Source: Mobilicoccus pelagius NBRC 104925
GTDB taxonomy: Bacteria > Actinomycetota > Actinomycetes > Actinomycetales > Dermatophilaceae
Length of the DNA stretch: 64,000 nucleotides
Assembly (NCBI RefSeq): GCF_000247995.1
Contig: NZ_BAFE01000073.1
Coordinates: forward strand, 62,001 to 126,000
Direction of reading: 5' to 3'
Positions 1 to 8,604 of the stretch are shown here, piece by piece. The first letter of the stretch is position 1; every line of letters starts with the position of its first letter. The translations under genes and the position numbers were made by a program. Under the pieces are notes generated by a model. That model was not told the origin of the DNA. It did not search any database and saw only the letters and a list, made by a program, of their open reading frames with translations.

Positions 1-1
1 C

Positions 2-190
2 CTCATCACGCAGGCGGCGATCCTCGAGGCCGTCGCGGGCACCGCCCTGGACCATCTCCACGACGCCCCCACCCTGGCCGTCGGGGAGCGACGCGCGGAC
101 ATCCTGCGGGAGGTGCGTCGGGAGGCGCGGCGTGCCCTCGTCACGGGCGCCCGCGCCGCGGCCCTCGGCCTCGCCTCCGGCCGCTCCTGA
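2..190 (+). CDS. C-terminal end of a probable TetR-family regulator (partial)
   Basis: An open frame enters from the window edge and stops at TGA 188-190, giving about 62 residues. The visible part is an Ala/Arg/Leu-rich helical sequence (begins LITQAAILEAVAGTALDHL), which resembles the last helices of TetR/AcrR ligand-binding domains. The DNA-binding half lies outside the window, so the family is an inference from composition and helical character only. It faces glgA, which converges on it, and a strong hairpin lies between them. Confidence 0.4.
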   Translation, partial: LITQAAILEAVAGTALDHLHDAPTLAVGERRADILREVRREARRALVTGARAAALGLASGRS

Positions 191-336
191 CTCCGGACTC
201 GGCTCGCACACCGCGCAGGGGGAACCGCACCGACCCCGACGGCGGGCCTCGACGGACTCCCGCCGGTGGGGATGCGCGGGATCGTCGAGGCGGGCCGGTC
301 GTCCGGACCGGGCCGTGCGGACGCCGTGCCCGTCGG

Positions 337-364
337 TGTGCGCCCCTCGGTGTGCGCCCCTCGG
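337..364. repeat. Two tandem copies of a 14-nt unit
   Basis: The unit TGTGCGCCCCTCGG occurs at 337-350 and again exactly at 351-364, in the gap between the partial regulator and glgA. A 12-bp perfect palindrome (GGGTGTACACCC, 379-390) follows. No function is evident. Confidence 0.6.
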
Positions 365-405
365 GAGGGACGAAGGGAGGGTGTACACCCCCAGGGGGGT
401 GCAAA

Positions 406-448
406 CGACCGCACCGGCCGTCGGAGCGTCCGTCGGCCGGTGCGGTCG
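406..448 (-). terminator. Strong hairpin terminator downstream of glgA
   Basis: A perfect 15-bp inverted repeat (406-420 with 434-448) has a 13-nt loop. Read on the minus strand it follows the glgA stop and is trailed by TTTG, so it fits an intrinsic terminator for glgA. It may also stop transcription arriving from the partial plus-strand gene. Confidence 0.65.
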
Positions 449-471
449 TGGGTGCGGGTCGTGGAGCGGGA

Positions 472-1680
472 TCAGCGGTGCTGCGTCAGGACCTTCTCGT
501 AGACCTCGAGGGTGCGGTCACCGATCGCGGACCAGGAGAAGTGCTCGACCGCGCGGCGGCGGCCGGCGAGACCACGCTCGCGCGCCCGCTCGGGGTCGCT
601 CACGGCGTCGGCGAGGGCCGCGGCGAGGTCGGCCTCGAACTTCGCGGGGTCGACCGGGGTGCCGGTTCCGTCGCCGACCTGCTCGATGTCGACGAGCCAG
701 CCCGTCTCGCCGTCGACGACGACCTCGGGGATGCCGCCGGTCGCGGTGGCGACGACGGGCGCCTCGCACGCCATCGCCTCGAGGTTGACGATGCCGAGGG
801 GCTCGTAGATCGACGGGCAGGCGAACACCGTCGCGTTGGACTCGATCGCGACGACCTTGTCCCGCGAGAGGTGTTCGGCGACCCACACGACGCCCTCCCG
901 GGTCGTGCGGAGCTCGTCGATGAGGGTCTCGACCTCGGCCTTGATCTCCGGGGTGTCCGGAGCGCCCGCGACGAGGACGACCTGGACCTCGGGCGGCAGA
1001 GCGGCCGCGGCACGCAGCAGGTGCGGGAGCCCCTTCTGGCGGGTGATGCGGCCGACGAAGACGACGGACGGACGGTCGGGGTCCATGCCGTAGGCGCGGC
1101 AGACGTCCTTGCCGGCGCCGGAGTGGTCGGGGTGCCAGTCGGTGGAGTCGATGCCGTTGTGGACGACCGAGACCTTGTCGGGGTCGATCGAGGGGTAGCA
1201 CGTGAGGATGTCGGCCCGCATGCCGCGGCTCACCGCGATGATGCCCGAAGCCGCCTCGTACGCCGTGCGCTCCACCCAGGAGGACACGCGGTACCCGCCG
1301 CCGAGCTGCTCGGCCTTCCACGGACGGAGCGGCTCGAGGGAGTGCGCCGAGATGACGTGAGGCACCCCGGCGAGGAGGGAGGACACGTGACCCGCCATGT
1401 TGGCGTACCACGTGTGGGAGTGGACGAGGTCGGTGCCGACGCAGTCGCCGGCCATCGCGAGATCGACGCCGAGGGTCTGCAGAGCGGCGTTCGCCCCGGC
1501 GAGTTCGGCGATCTCGGGGTAGCCGGTCGTGCCGTCCTCGTCGCGGGGGCCACCGAAGCAGCGCACGCGGACGTCGACGTCACCGCGGGCGCGCAGCGCC
1601 CGCGTCAGTTCGGCCACATGGACCCCGGCGCCACCGTAGATCTGCGGGGGGTATTCCTTGGTGAGGATGTCTACGCGCAC
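472..1680 (-). CDS. glgA: Glycogen synthase / maltose-1-phosphate synthase (GT4, actinobacterial GlgA/GlgM type)
   Basis: This 402-residue cytosolic glycosyltransferase uses ADP-glucose. It has the GT-B layout: an N-terminal Gly-rich acceptor loop (YGGAGVHVAELTRAL, near residue 15) and a C-terminal nucleotide-sugar domain with the E-x7-E motif (EPLGIVNLE, near residue 300). The length (about 390-400) and sequence match the actinobacterial GlgA family rather than the longer E. coli GlgA. In mycobacteria the homologue GlgM makes maltose-1-phosphate from ADP-glucose and glucose-1-phosphate, so either activity is possible. It is divergent from glgC, which makes its substrate. The start is GTG 1680, six bases after a TAGGGT hexamer, so the mRNA is probably leaderless. 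Confidence 0.9.
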   Translation of the reverse strand: MRVDILTKEYPPQIYGGAGVHVAELTRALRARGDVDVRVRCFGGPRDEDGTTGYPEIAELAGANAALQTLGVDLAMAGDCVGTDLVHSHTWYANMAGHVSSLLAGVPHVISAHSLEPLRPWKAEQLGGGYRVSSWVERTAYEAASGIIAVSRGMRADILTCYPSIDPDKVSVVHNGIDSTDWHPDHSGAGKDVCRAYGMDPDRPSVVFVGRITRQKGLPHLLRAAAALPPEVQVVLVAGAPDTPEIKAEVETLIDELRTTREGVVWVAEHLSRDKVVAIESNATVFACPSIYEPLGIVNLEAMACEAPVVATATGGIPEVVVDGETGWLVDIEQVGDGTGTPVDPAKFEADLAAALADAVSDPERARERGLAGRRRAVEHFSWSAIGDRTLEVYEKVLTQHR

Positions 1681-1686
1681 GGCCTC

Positions 1687-1692
1687 ACCCTA
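1687..1692 (-). promoter_or_regulatory. -10 element for leaderless glgA mRNA
   Basis: TAGGGT on the minus strand lies six bases upstream of the GTG start of glgA. This spacing places the transcription start at or next to the start codon. No clear -35 is visible. Confidence 0.5.
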
Positions 1693-1800
1693 GACGCCGG
1701 GGGCCCTCCGCGGGGCGGCGACGGACGGGCGAAGGGCACGCGCTCGCGGCGGAGCGAGAACGAGGGCCTTCGTTCCTCTTCCCCATCGGGGTTCCGCAGG

Positions 1801-1806
1801 TAGGTT
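1801..1806 (+). promoter_or_regulatory. -10 element for leaderless glgC mRNA
   Basis: TAGGTT lies seven bases before the ATG of glgC at 1814, which fits a leaderless transcript. It faces away from the glgA promoter, so the 133-bp gap holds two divergent promoters. Confidence 0.5.
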
Positions 1807-1813
1807 GAACGCC

Positions 1814-3070
1814 ATGAGGCGTCGGAAGCGCAATCCCAATGTCCTGGCCATCGTCCTCGCCGGCGGCGAGGGCAAGCGGCTCATGCCACTCACCGCCGAC
1901 CGGGCCAAGCCGGCCGTGCCGTTCGGCGGCATCTACCGGCTCATCGACTTCGCGCTGAGCAACGTCGTCAACTCCGGCTACCTCAAGGTGGTCGTGCTCA
2001 CGCAGTACAAGTCGCACAGCCTCGACCGACACATCAGCCGCACGTGGCGCATGTCCAACCTGCTCGGCAACTACATCGCCCCCATCCCGGCACAGCAGCG
2101 CATGGGCAAGCAGTGGTACATGGGTAGCGCCGACGCGATCTATCAGAGCCTCAACACCCTCGACGACGAACGCCCCGACTACGTCGTCGTCGTCGGCGCG
2201 GACCACGTGTACCGCATGGACTTCAGCCAGATGGTCGACCAGCACATCGAGACCCAGGCGGGCATCACCGTCGCGGCCATCCGACAGCCGATCTCCCTCG
2301 CCGACCAGTTCGGCGTCATCGAGGTTGACGAGGGCGACGAGCGTCGCATCGGCCGCTGGCGCGAGAAGCCGAAGGACGCGAAGGGTCTGCCCTCCTCGCC
2401 CAACGAGGTCCTCGCCTCGATGGGCAACTACGTCTTCGACGCGGACGTCCTGCGCGACGTCGTCGTCGCCGACGCCGACGATGAGGGCAGCACGCACGAC
2501 ATGGGCGGCGACATCGTCCCCCGCTTCATCGAGCGCGGCGACGGCTGGGTGTACGACTTCGCCTACAACGAGATCCCTGGCGCCACCGATCGCGACCGCG
2601 CCTACTGGCGCGATGTCGGCACGATCGACAGCTACTACGAGGCCAACATGGACCTCATCGCGATCCACCCGATCTTCAACCTCTACAACTACGACTGGCC
2701 CATCTACACCTCGGACGTGGGCAACCACCCGCCGGCCAAGTTCGTGCACAACGAGACGGGTCGACTCGGCGAGGCGATCAACTCGGCCGTGTCCTCGGGT
2801 GCGGTCATCTCCGGTGCTCGTGTCGAGGGCTCGGTCGTCTCCCCCCTCGTCCGCGTCAACAGCTTCGCGCAGGTGCACGACTCGGTGCTCCTCGACGCGG
2901 TGCGCATCGGCCGCAAGGCCGTCATCGAGAAGGCGATCCTCGACAAGAACGTCGTCGTCGAGGACGGCGCCGAGATCGGCGTCGACCACGAGGCCGATCT
3001 CGCCCGAGGCTTTCACGTGAGCGAGGGCGGCGTCGTCGTCGTCCCCAAGAACACCGTCGTCAAGGCGTGA
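1814..3070 (+). CDS. glgC: Glucose-1-phosphate adenylyltransferase (ADP-glucose pyrophosphorylase)
   Basis: The enzyme makes ADP-glucose from ATP and glucose-1-phosphate, the committed step of glycogen and alpha-glucan synthesis. The 418-residue product opens with the nucleotidyltransferase signature ([13 protein letters not shown], near residue 15) and the AKPAVPFGG segment. It continues through [12 protein letters not shown] and ends in a left-handed beta-helix-like domain with hexapeptide character (residues ~300-418). I prefer ATG 1814 over an in-frame TTG at 1805, because a TAGGTT hexamer sits seven bases before the ATG. The stop overlaps the GTG start of serB by four bases, so the two are cotranscribed. 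Confidence 0.95.
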   Translation: MRRRKRNPNVLAIVLAGGEGKRLMPLTADRAKPAVPFGGIYRLIDFALSNVVNSGYLKVVVLTQYKSHSLDRHISRTWRMSNLLGNYIAPIPAQQRMGKQWYMGSADAIYQSLNTLDDERPDYVVVVGADHVYRMDFSQMVDQHIETQAGITVAAIRQPISLADQFGVIEVDEGDERRIGRWREKPKDAKGLPSSPNEVLASMGNYVFDADVLRDVVVADADDEGSTHDMGGDIVPRFIERGDGWVYDFAYNEIPGATDRDRAYWRDVGTIDSYYEANMDLIAIHPIFNLYNYDWPIYTSDVGNHPPAKFVHNETGRLGEAINSAVSSGAVISGARVEGSVVSPLVRVNSFAQVHDSVLLDAVRIGRKAVIEKAILDKNVVVEDGAEIGVDHEADLARGFHVSEGGVVVVPKNTVVKA

Positions 3071-3765
3071 GCGTCGGCACGATCCCAGGCGCCGGCTCCG
3101 GCCTCGTGCCGGGTGGGCGCCTACTCGTCGTCATGGACGTCGACTCGACGTTCATCCTCGAGGAGGTCATCGAACTCGTCGCCACCCTTGCGGGCACCGA
3201 GGACGAGGTCCGGGTCGTCACCGAGGCGGCGATGCGCGGAGAACTCGACTTCGCGGCGAGCCTGCGGGCCCGGTGCGCGACGCTCGCCGGTCTCGACGCC
3301 CAGGTCCTCACGCAGGTCGCGGAGTCCGTCACGGTCACACCCGGCGCCGACGTCCTCGTGAGCGCGCTGCAGGAGGGCGGACACGCGGTGGCGCTCGTCT
3401 CCGGCGGGTTCGTCGAGATCGTCGAGCCCCTCGCGGCACGGTTCGGCATCGGACTCGTGCGTGCCAACCGGTTCGCCGTCGCCGACGGGCGCCTCACGGG
3501 CGAGGTCGAGGGCGAGATCGTCGACCGGGCCGGCAAGGCGCGGGCGTTGCGGGAGTTCGCCGCGGCCGAGGGAATCGACCTCGACCACACGGTCGCGATC
3601 GGCGACGGCGCCAACGACCTCGACATGATGGGGACCGCCGCGCTCGGTGTCGCGTTCTGTGCCAAGGCCGTTGCCCGCGAGCAGGCCGACGTCGCGATCG
3701 ACGTCCCGGACCTCTCGCTCGTGCTCCCCCTCCTCGGCCTGGATCACGGCCCGGCCCCGGCCTGA
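3067..3765 (+). CDS. serB: Phosphoserine phosphatase (HAD family)
   Basis: This 232-residue HAD phosphatase carries the SerB-type motif I, DVDST (near residue 24), where the first Asp is the nucleophile. Motif II is SGGFVEI (near 119) and motif III/IV is [10 protein letters not shown] (near 180). The family converts O-phospho-L-serine to serine, the last step of serine synthesis. It lacks the N-terminal ACT domains found in mycobacterial SerB2. The GTG start overlaps the glgC stop (GTGA), so expression is probably coupled to glycogen synthesis, which is an unusual pairing. Confidence 0.88.
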   Translation: MSVGTIPGAGSGLVPGGRLLVVMDVDSTFILEEVIELVATLAGTEDEVRVVTEAAMRGELDFAASLRARCATLAGLDAQVLTQVAESVTVTPGADVLVSALQEGGHAVALVSGGFVEIVEPLAARFGIGLVRANRFAVADGRLTGEVEGEIVDRAGKARALREFAAAEGIDLDHTVAIGDGANDLDMMGTAALGVAFCAKAVAREQADVAIDVPDLSLVLPLLGLDHGPAPA

Positions 3766-4053
3766 CTCGGTCGCCTCACGACGGAGTGCGTCGCTCCGCG
3801 CCGTGGCAGGGCGGAGGGTGACCAGAGACGTGGACGTCTCCGAGCCGTCCGGCGACTGTCGTGTCCCGGTGTCTCGCGTCCTCCAGGGCCAGACGGCAAC
3901 GAGCTGCGGCTTTACCCCTAAGCTTCTACTCGACATCGAGACCCCATGCTCAGATCGTCGAAGGTGCGACCGGGGGTGATCTCCTCTCTCGATCTGAAGG
4001 GCACGTCGAGGTTCGGAACGGTCTGCCGGGTCGGTCGATCCGCCCTCACGACC
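3766..4053. other. Intergenic region between convergent serB and the GNAT gene
   Basis: This stretch of about 290 bases has no convincing gene and no RNA gene that I recognise. It contains a patch richer in A and T than its surroundings (about 3905-3960, including CTTTACCCCTAAGCTTC). I see no strong terminator hairpin. Confidence 0.5.
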
Positions 4054-4746
4054 TCAGGAGCGGCGTTCCGGCCGATCGGTGAAGAGCTGGATGGTCCCGT
4101 AGGGGGCGAGCCCTGCGCGGACGAGCGACTTCGCGCACGGGAGGTTCGCGGGCGCGGCGCACGCGGCCACGAGTTCGTTCTCGGGGACGCAGTGAAGCGC
4201 GGCCCGGACGAGGTCGACGCCACGACCCTGGCCGCGACGGCGCGGGTCGAGCTCGAAGGAGATCTCGCGGAGACCACCGACGCCGCGTGCGAGGACGACG
4301 ACATCTTCGACGCCGGGGTCGGCCGAGCCGTAGACCTGGACCTGGGACCGCACCCGTTCGGCATGCTCGGCGAGCGGGTGCTTGGCGAGGTCGGACCGCG
4401 TGACGAGGTGATCGCCGCCGGCCCGCTCCCCCGCGCCGGGGCCGAGGAAGAGGATGTCGAGGGTGTCGATCCACCCGTTCTTCGCGAGGGTCGTGACGAC
4501 GCGCGGATCGTGTGCGCCGCCCCAGCCGTCGACGCCGAGCTCGGCGAGGTCGTTCTCGGTGCGGTCGTAGGAGACCGCGAGGATCGCGTGCCCGGGGAAC
4601 GAGAGGATGCCCTGGATGTGGGGGGCCCAGGGCGTCACCCGCATCCAGCCGCCGTCCATGGGGAGGCGGGTCCCCGTGACGAGCCCACGGAGGAACCGGG
4701 CGAGGGGATGCCGCGCCGGGGTCCAGATCGGTGAGTCGTTGGACAT
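4054..4746 (-). CDS. GNAT-family N-acetyltransferase (substrate unknown)
   Basis: A 230-residue protein whose C-terminal half carries the acetyl-CoA binding signature (RRRGQGRGVDLVRAAL, near residue 165). It is followed by a segment rich in Cys, Ala and Asn (CAAPANLPCAKSLVRAGL) typical of the end of GNAT folds. The N-terminal ~110 residues are less familiar. ATG 4746 was chosen because GGAGG lies eight bases upstream; an in-frame ATG at 4761 has no ribosome binding site. The gene is separated from fabI by about 265 bases, so it is probably a single-gene unit. The substrate cannot be predicted. Confidence 0.75.
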   Translation of the reverse strand: MSNDSPIWTPARHPLARFLRGLVTGTRLPMDGGWMRVTPWAPHIQGILSFPGHAILAVSYDRTENDLAELGVDGWGGAHDPRVVTTLAKNGWIDTLDILFLGPGAGERAGGDHLVTRSDLAKHPLAEHAERVRSQVQVYGSADPGVEDVVVLARGVGGLREISFELDPRRRGQGRGVDLVRAALHCVPENELVAACAAPANLPCAKSLVRAGLAPYGTIQLFTDRPERRS

Positions 4747-5012
4747 GCGGGCGGCCTCCATATGGGCATCCGGGATTGCGTCGGGCACGCGAGACGGTGC
4801 CGTCGTCGTCCTTATCGGCGAAGACGCCACGTCACGTGAGGGTTTCGGCGTGTCCGCCGCCCGGAACGCTCCTCCCGCGGACCAGACGAGGTCCCTGAGC
4901 CCCGAGGAGTCCCCTCCCGTGCCTCCGCTCACGGCTCGACGGCGCCCTCGACGGCGCCGCGGTGCGGTGTCGGTACACACGTCGGGCCGGCCGATGCGTG
5001 CACCGCCCGTCG

Positions 5013-5771
5013 TCAGCCGCCGAAGGCGTGGAACCCGCCGTCGACGTGGACGATCTCGCCCGTCGTCGCGGGGAACCAGTCCGAGAGGAGCGCGACGCAC
5101 GCCTTGGCCGCGGGCGTCGGATCGGAGATCTCCCAGCCCAGCGGCGCGTGCTCGCCCCACTGCGCGAACTTCGAGAAGGCGGGGATGCTCTTGGCCGCGG
5201 TCGTGCTGATGGGGCCTGCGGCGACGAGGTTGCTGCGGATGCCCTGAGGGCCGAGGTCGCGGGCGACGTACCGGCTCGTCGACTCGAACGCGGCCTTGGC
5301 GACACCCATCCAGTCGTAGCCCGACCAGGCGACGGAGGCGTCGAGGGTGAGGCCGACGATGGCGCCACCGGGCGACATGAGCGGCAGGCACGCCTTCGCG
5401 AGGGCCTTGAGGGAATATGCGGAGATCTGGAGCGCGGGGGCGACGTCCTCCCACGAGGCACCCATGAAGTCGAACGCCTCCTGCGGGGCGAACCCGATGG
5501 AGTGGAGGACGCCGTCGAGGTGGTCGGCGTGCTCGCGCACCCGGTCGGCGAGCGCCTCGACGTCCTCCGTGTCGGACACGTCGAGCTCGACGACGGGGGC
5601 CTCGACGGGGAGGCGCTTGGCGATCTTCTGCGTGATCTTGGCGGCGCGTCCGAACGAGGTGAGGACGACGCTCGCGCCCTCCTCCTGCGCGAGGCGGGCG
5701 ACGTGGAACGCGATCGACGACTCGGTGAGGACGCCGGTGACGAGGATGCTCTTTCCGTCGAGCAGGGGCAT
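5013..5771 (-). CDS. fabI: Enoyl-[acyl-carrier-protein] reductase (NADH), InhA-like
   Basis: This 252-residue short-chain reductase performs the last reduction of the fatty-acid elongation cycle. It resembles actinobacterial InhA/FabI: an N-terminal SILVTGVLTESSIAFHVA cofactor loop, HSIGFAP near residue 95, the Tyr-x6-Lys catalytic pair in YDWMGVAKAAF (near 155-162), then RSNLVAAGPI and an ATTGEIVHVDGG end. It lies directly downstream of fabG (56-base gap), the same arrangement as mycobacterial mabA-inhA. AAGGAG precedes the ATG at 5771. Confidence 0.93.
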   Translation of the reverse strand: MPLLDGKSILVTGVLTESSIAFHVARLAQEEGASVVLTSFGRAAKITQKIAKRLPVEAPVVELDVSDTEDVEALADRVREHADHLDGVLHSIGFAPQEAFDFMGASWEDVAPALQISAYSLKALAKACLPLMSPGGAIVGLTLDASVAWSGYDWMGVAKAAFESTSRYVARDLGPQGIRSNLVAAGPISTTAAKSIPAFSKFAQWGEHAPLGWEISDPTPAAKACVALLSDWFPATTGEIVHVDGGFHAFGG

Positions 5772-5827
5772 GGGGACTCCTTGGAGATCGTGGCGGGGCG
5801 GGAGCGGGCAGGGCGGGTCGGCGGGCG

Positions 5828-6547
5828 TCAGTGGCCCATGCCGAGGCCCCCGTCGACGGGGATGACGGCGCCGGAGACGTAGGCGGCGGCGTCGGAGACG
5901 AGGAACCGTACGGCGGCGGCGACCTCCTCGGGGGCACCGAACCGGCCGGCGGGGATGAGGCCGCGGTAGGTCGCCTTGAGGTCCTCGGGAAGCTCCTCGG
6001 TCATCGCCGTGTCGATGTAGCCGGGGGCGACGACGTTCACGGTGATGCGTCGGGCGCCGAGCTCGCGGGTGAGGGAGCGGGCCACGCCGACGAGGCCCGC
6101 CTTGCTCGCCGCGTAGTTGACCTGGCCGGGCGAGCCGTAGAGGGCGACGACGCTCGAGACGAGGACGATGCGGCCGCCCTTGGCGCGCATGAGGCTCCGT
6201 GTGGCCCGGCGGGCGCAGCGGATCGCGCCCACGAGGTTGGTGTCGAGGACGGTGTCGACGTCCTCGTCGGTCATGCGGAGGAGGAGCTGGTCGCGGGTGA
6301 TGCCGGCGTTGGCGACGAGCCCGCCCATGGGGGCGCCGACGATCTTCTCGGCCTCGGTGAAGGCGGCGTCGACGGATTCGGCGTCGGTGACGTCGAGCGT
6401 GACGGCGTCCAGTCCGTCGGGGGCCTCCCCGGAACGGCAGCCGACGACGACCGGGTGTCCGGCCTCGCGCAGGTCTCGGGCGATGGCGAGGCCGATGCCT
6501 CGGTTGCCGCCGGTGACGAGAACGGGACGGGGCGTCGGGTCGGTCAT
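5828..6547 (-). CDS. fabG: 3-oxoacyl-[acyl-carrier-protein] reductase
   Basis: This 239-residue short-chain dehydrogenase has the TGGNRGIG cofactor motif (residues ~12-19), NAG near residue 84, catalytic Ser (SSVVALYGSPGQ) and YAASKAGL (Tyr-x3-Lys) near 150. It ends with the usual PVDGGLGMGH. It reduces 3-oxoacyl-ACP with NADPH. It is the first gene of a two-gene unit with fabI, which supports the fatty-acid role over other SDR functions. GAGGAG lies upstream of the ATG. Confidence 0.92.
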   Translation of the reverse strand: MTDPTPRPVLVTGGNRGIGLAIARDLREAGHPVVVGCRSGEAPDGLDAVTLDVTDAESVDAAFTEAEKIVGAPMGGLVANAGITRDQLLLRMTDEDVDTVLDTNLVGAIRCARRATRSLMRAKGGRIVLVSSVVALYGSPGQVNYAASKAGLVGVARSLTRELGARRITVNVVAPGYIDTAMTEELPEDLKATYRGLIPAGRFGAPEEVAAAVRFLVSDAAAYVSGAVIPVDGGLGMGH

Positions 6548-6586
6548 CGGAACTCCTCGGGGTCGGTGGCCGTGGGGGCGATGACG

Positions 6587-6592
6587 AACCTA
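6587..6592 (-). promoter_or_regulatory. Possible -10 element of the fabG-fabI operon
   Basis: TAGGTT on the minus strand lies about 40 bases upstream of fabG. Unlike the leaderless genes in this window it would leave a short 5' leader containing the ribosome binding site. The -35 is unclear. Confidence 0.35.
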
Positions 6593-6704
6593 GTGCACGT
6601 CGGACTCCGTCGGCGCACACGGCTCGACGTGACCGGCGGGTAGCTTTCTCACGGGTCGGAGGGGTGTGGCGCGATCATCCCCTCGCCCGAGGCCGCTGCG
6701 GCGG

Positions 6705-6710
6705 TAGACT
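6705..6710 (+). promoter_or_regulatory. -10 element for leaderless DUF3099 mRNA
   Basis: TAGACT lies six bases before the ATG at 6717, and there is no Shine-Dalgarno sequence in between. Confidence 0.5.
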
Positions 6711-6716
6711 CCCGGC

Positions 6717-7151
6717 ATGGCGCGTGACGGCGAGGAGCGGGTTCACTCGATCTCCAGCCTGCCCCGTTCGCGGGCGGAGGATCAGCACGAGCGCATGCGC
6801 TCGTACACGATCTCGATGGCGGTCCGTACGGTCTGCTTCCTCCTCGCCGGGGTCTTCGTCACCGTCGTGGACTGGCCCCCGGGGGCGTGGATCTGCATCG
6901 TCGCCGCGCTGCTCCTCCCCTACCCGGCCGTCCTCATCGCGAACAACCGCGACATGCGCACCCACGTCGAGGAACACGACCCCGTCGTCCACCGGATGGT
7001 GACGGCCGCCTCGGGCAGCCACGACCGGGACTCCCACGAGGACGCGACGGACGCTCCCGACCCGGAGCCGGCGCCCACCGTCATCCGGGGTACCGCCATG
7101 CCCGCCGACATCTCCCCCGGCGACTCGCCCCATGCGGAGACCCCGGTCTGA
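6717..7151 (+). CDS. DUF3099 family membrane protein
   Basis: A 144-residue protein with two adjacent membrane segments (about residues 36-52 and 57-75) joined by a short loop containing DWPPGAW. A hydrophilic, acidic and disordered tail follows. The pair of helices and the N-terminal ISSLPRSRAEDQHERMRSY segment fit the actinobacterial DUF3099 family, whose function is unknown. The start follows a leaderless-type hexamer. It converges on moaA. Confidence 0.7.
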   Translation: MARDGEERVHSISSLPRSRAEDQHERMRSYTISMAVRTVCFLLAGVFVTVVDWPPGAWICIVAALLLPYPAVLIANNRDMRTHVEEHDPVVHRMVTAASGSHDRDSHEDATDAPDPEPAPTVIRGTAMPADISPGDSPHAETPV

Positions 7152-7261
7152 CGCCTCCGGTCCTGCCCTGCGCGGGCCGCCCCGCGTTCGTGCGGGCGTG
7201 TTCGCCCCGTTCGCGCTCGATCCTGCTCGCCGCCGCCCGGTCCTCGGCGTCGGTGTCGCTC

Positions 7262-8377
7262 TCAACCACCGATCGCCGACATCGGGCGGGTGGGTTGGGT
7301 GAAGTCGGGCTTGCCGATGCCGTGACCGGCGGCCTTGCGCCACATCTCGCCCCGGATGAGCCGGACGAGGTCGCGGTCGCTCGCGCCCTCCCGCATCGGG
7401 CCGCGCAGGTCCACCTCGCCCCGGGCGAAGAGGCAGTTGCGGACCATGCCGTCGGCGGTGAGCCGCACCCGGTCGCACGCCCCGCAGAACGGGGCGGTGA
7501 CGCTCGCGATGATGCCGACGGTCGCAGGACCGCCGTCGACGAGGAACCGCTCCGCGGGGGCGCTCCCCCGCTCGGGCACGGGGGTGAGGGTGAACCGCTC
7601 CTCGAGGCGCGCGCGGATCTCCCCCGCCGTGACCATCTGCGCACGTTCCCACCCGTGCTGGGCGTCAAGGGGCATCTGTTCGATGAACCGCAGCTCGTAC
7701 CCCCGTTCCAGGCACCACTGGAGGAGGTCGGCGACGCCATCGTCGTTGACGCCCCGCATGGCGACGGCGTTGACCTTGACGGGAGCGAGCCCCGCTTCGG
7801 CGGCGGCGGCGAGTCCGGCGACGACGTCGTCGAACCGGTCGCGGCGCGAGAGGGTCGCGAACGTCTCGCGGTCGATCGTGTCGAGGGAGATGTTGACGCG
7901 GTCGAGGCCTGCGTCCGCGAGGTCGGCGGCGCGACGCGCGAGGCCGATCCCGTTGCTCGTCATGGCGATCCGAGGCCGGTTCGGCAGCGCGGCGATGCCC
8001 GCGACGATGTCGGTGAGGCCCTTGCGCAGGAGGGGTTCACCACCGGTGAGGCGGACCTGCTCGATGCCGAGGTCGCCGAAGACGCGAACGAGGCGCAGGA
8101 GCTCCTCATCGGTGAGCATCTGCGGACGCGCCATCCACGGCAGGCCCTCGGCGGGCATGCAGTACGTGCAGCGGAGGTTGCAGTGGTCGGTGAGGGAGAT
8201 GCGCAGGTCGCGCGCGACCCGACCGAACGTGTCGACGAGGCCCTCGCTGCGCGCGGGCGGCGCCTCCGTCTCCGGGGCGTCCCCGCGGCGTGGGACGGGC
8301 CAGGGCAGGTGGCCCGGTGCGCCGCCGCCGGCATCCGGCGTGGTCACGGGTGCGGTGAAGGGGGCGTCGGAGGTCAT
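7262..8377 (-). CDS. moaA: GTP 3',8-cyclase (molybdenum cofactor biosynthesis protein A)
   Basis: A radical SAM enzyme that converts GTP to the first intermediate of molybdopterin synthesis. The N-terminal cluster motif is visible ([10 protein letters not shown]). The C-terminal second cluster is also present (CGACDRVRL followed by a third Cys in RNCLF), and the protein ends in the conserved Gly-Gly. The start is uncertain: ATG 8377 gives about 371 residues, while an upstream GTG at 8464 would add 29 poorly conserved residues. Neither has a strong ribosome site. No other moa/moe genes lie in the window. Confidence 0.93.
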   Translation of the reverse strand: MTSDAPFTAPVTTPDAGGGAPGHLPWPVPRRGDAPETEAPPARSEGLVDTFGRVARDLRISLTDHCNLRCTYCMPAEGLPWMARPQMLTDEELLRLVRVFGDLGIEQVRLTGGEPLLRKGLTDIVAGIAALPNRPRIAMTSNGIGLARRAADLADAGLDRVNISLDTIDRETFATLSRRDRFDDVVAGLAAAAEAGLAPVKVNAVAMRGVNDDGVADLLQWCLERGYELRFIEQMPLDAQHGWERAQMVTAGEIRARLEERFTLTPVPERGSAPAERFLVDGGPATVGIIASVTAPFCGACDRVRLTADGMVRNCLFARGEVDLRGPMREGASDRDLVRLIRGEMWRKAAGHGIGKPDFTQPTRPMSAIGG

Positions 8378-8591
8378 GCGCGCCACGATAGCGACGCCGG
8401 ACGTGGGGCGTCGCGTCGGGCGGGGCGAGTCGCGGACGTCGAACGGATCGGACATCTCTGACACCGGTGGTCATGCCCGTCGCCTCCGGCACGAGGCCCG
8501 GCAGGGGGCGAGGACGCACGTCGGCCCCGAGGGGCCACGCCTCGGCGCCCGGTGGCGCCCCCGGGCCGGTGCGCCCGCCGCACGGTCCGAG

Positions 8592-8597
8592 TAGCCT
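8592..8597 (+). promoter_or_regulatory. -10 element for leaderless SURF1 mRNA
   Basis: TAGCCT lies seven bases upstream of the GTG start at 8605, in the same geometry as other leaderless genes here. Confidence 0.5.
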
Positions 8598-8604
8598 GAC
8601 CGGC

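Noticed and set aside
379-390. 12-bp perfect palindrome GGGTGTACACCC downstream of glgA
   Set aside because: It lies between two converging genes with no promoter nearby, so an operator role is unsupported.
3918-4010. Short minus-strand reading with GRTFDDLSMG, reminiscent of the N-terminus of MaoC-like dehydratases
   Set aside because: It covers fewer than 20 recognisable residues, stops at once and has no conserved continuation. Chance resemblance is more likely than a gene remnant.
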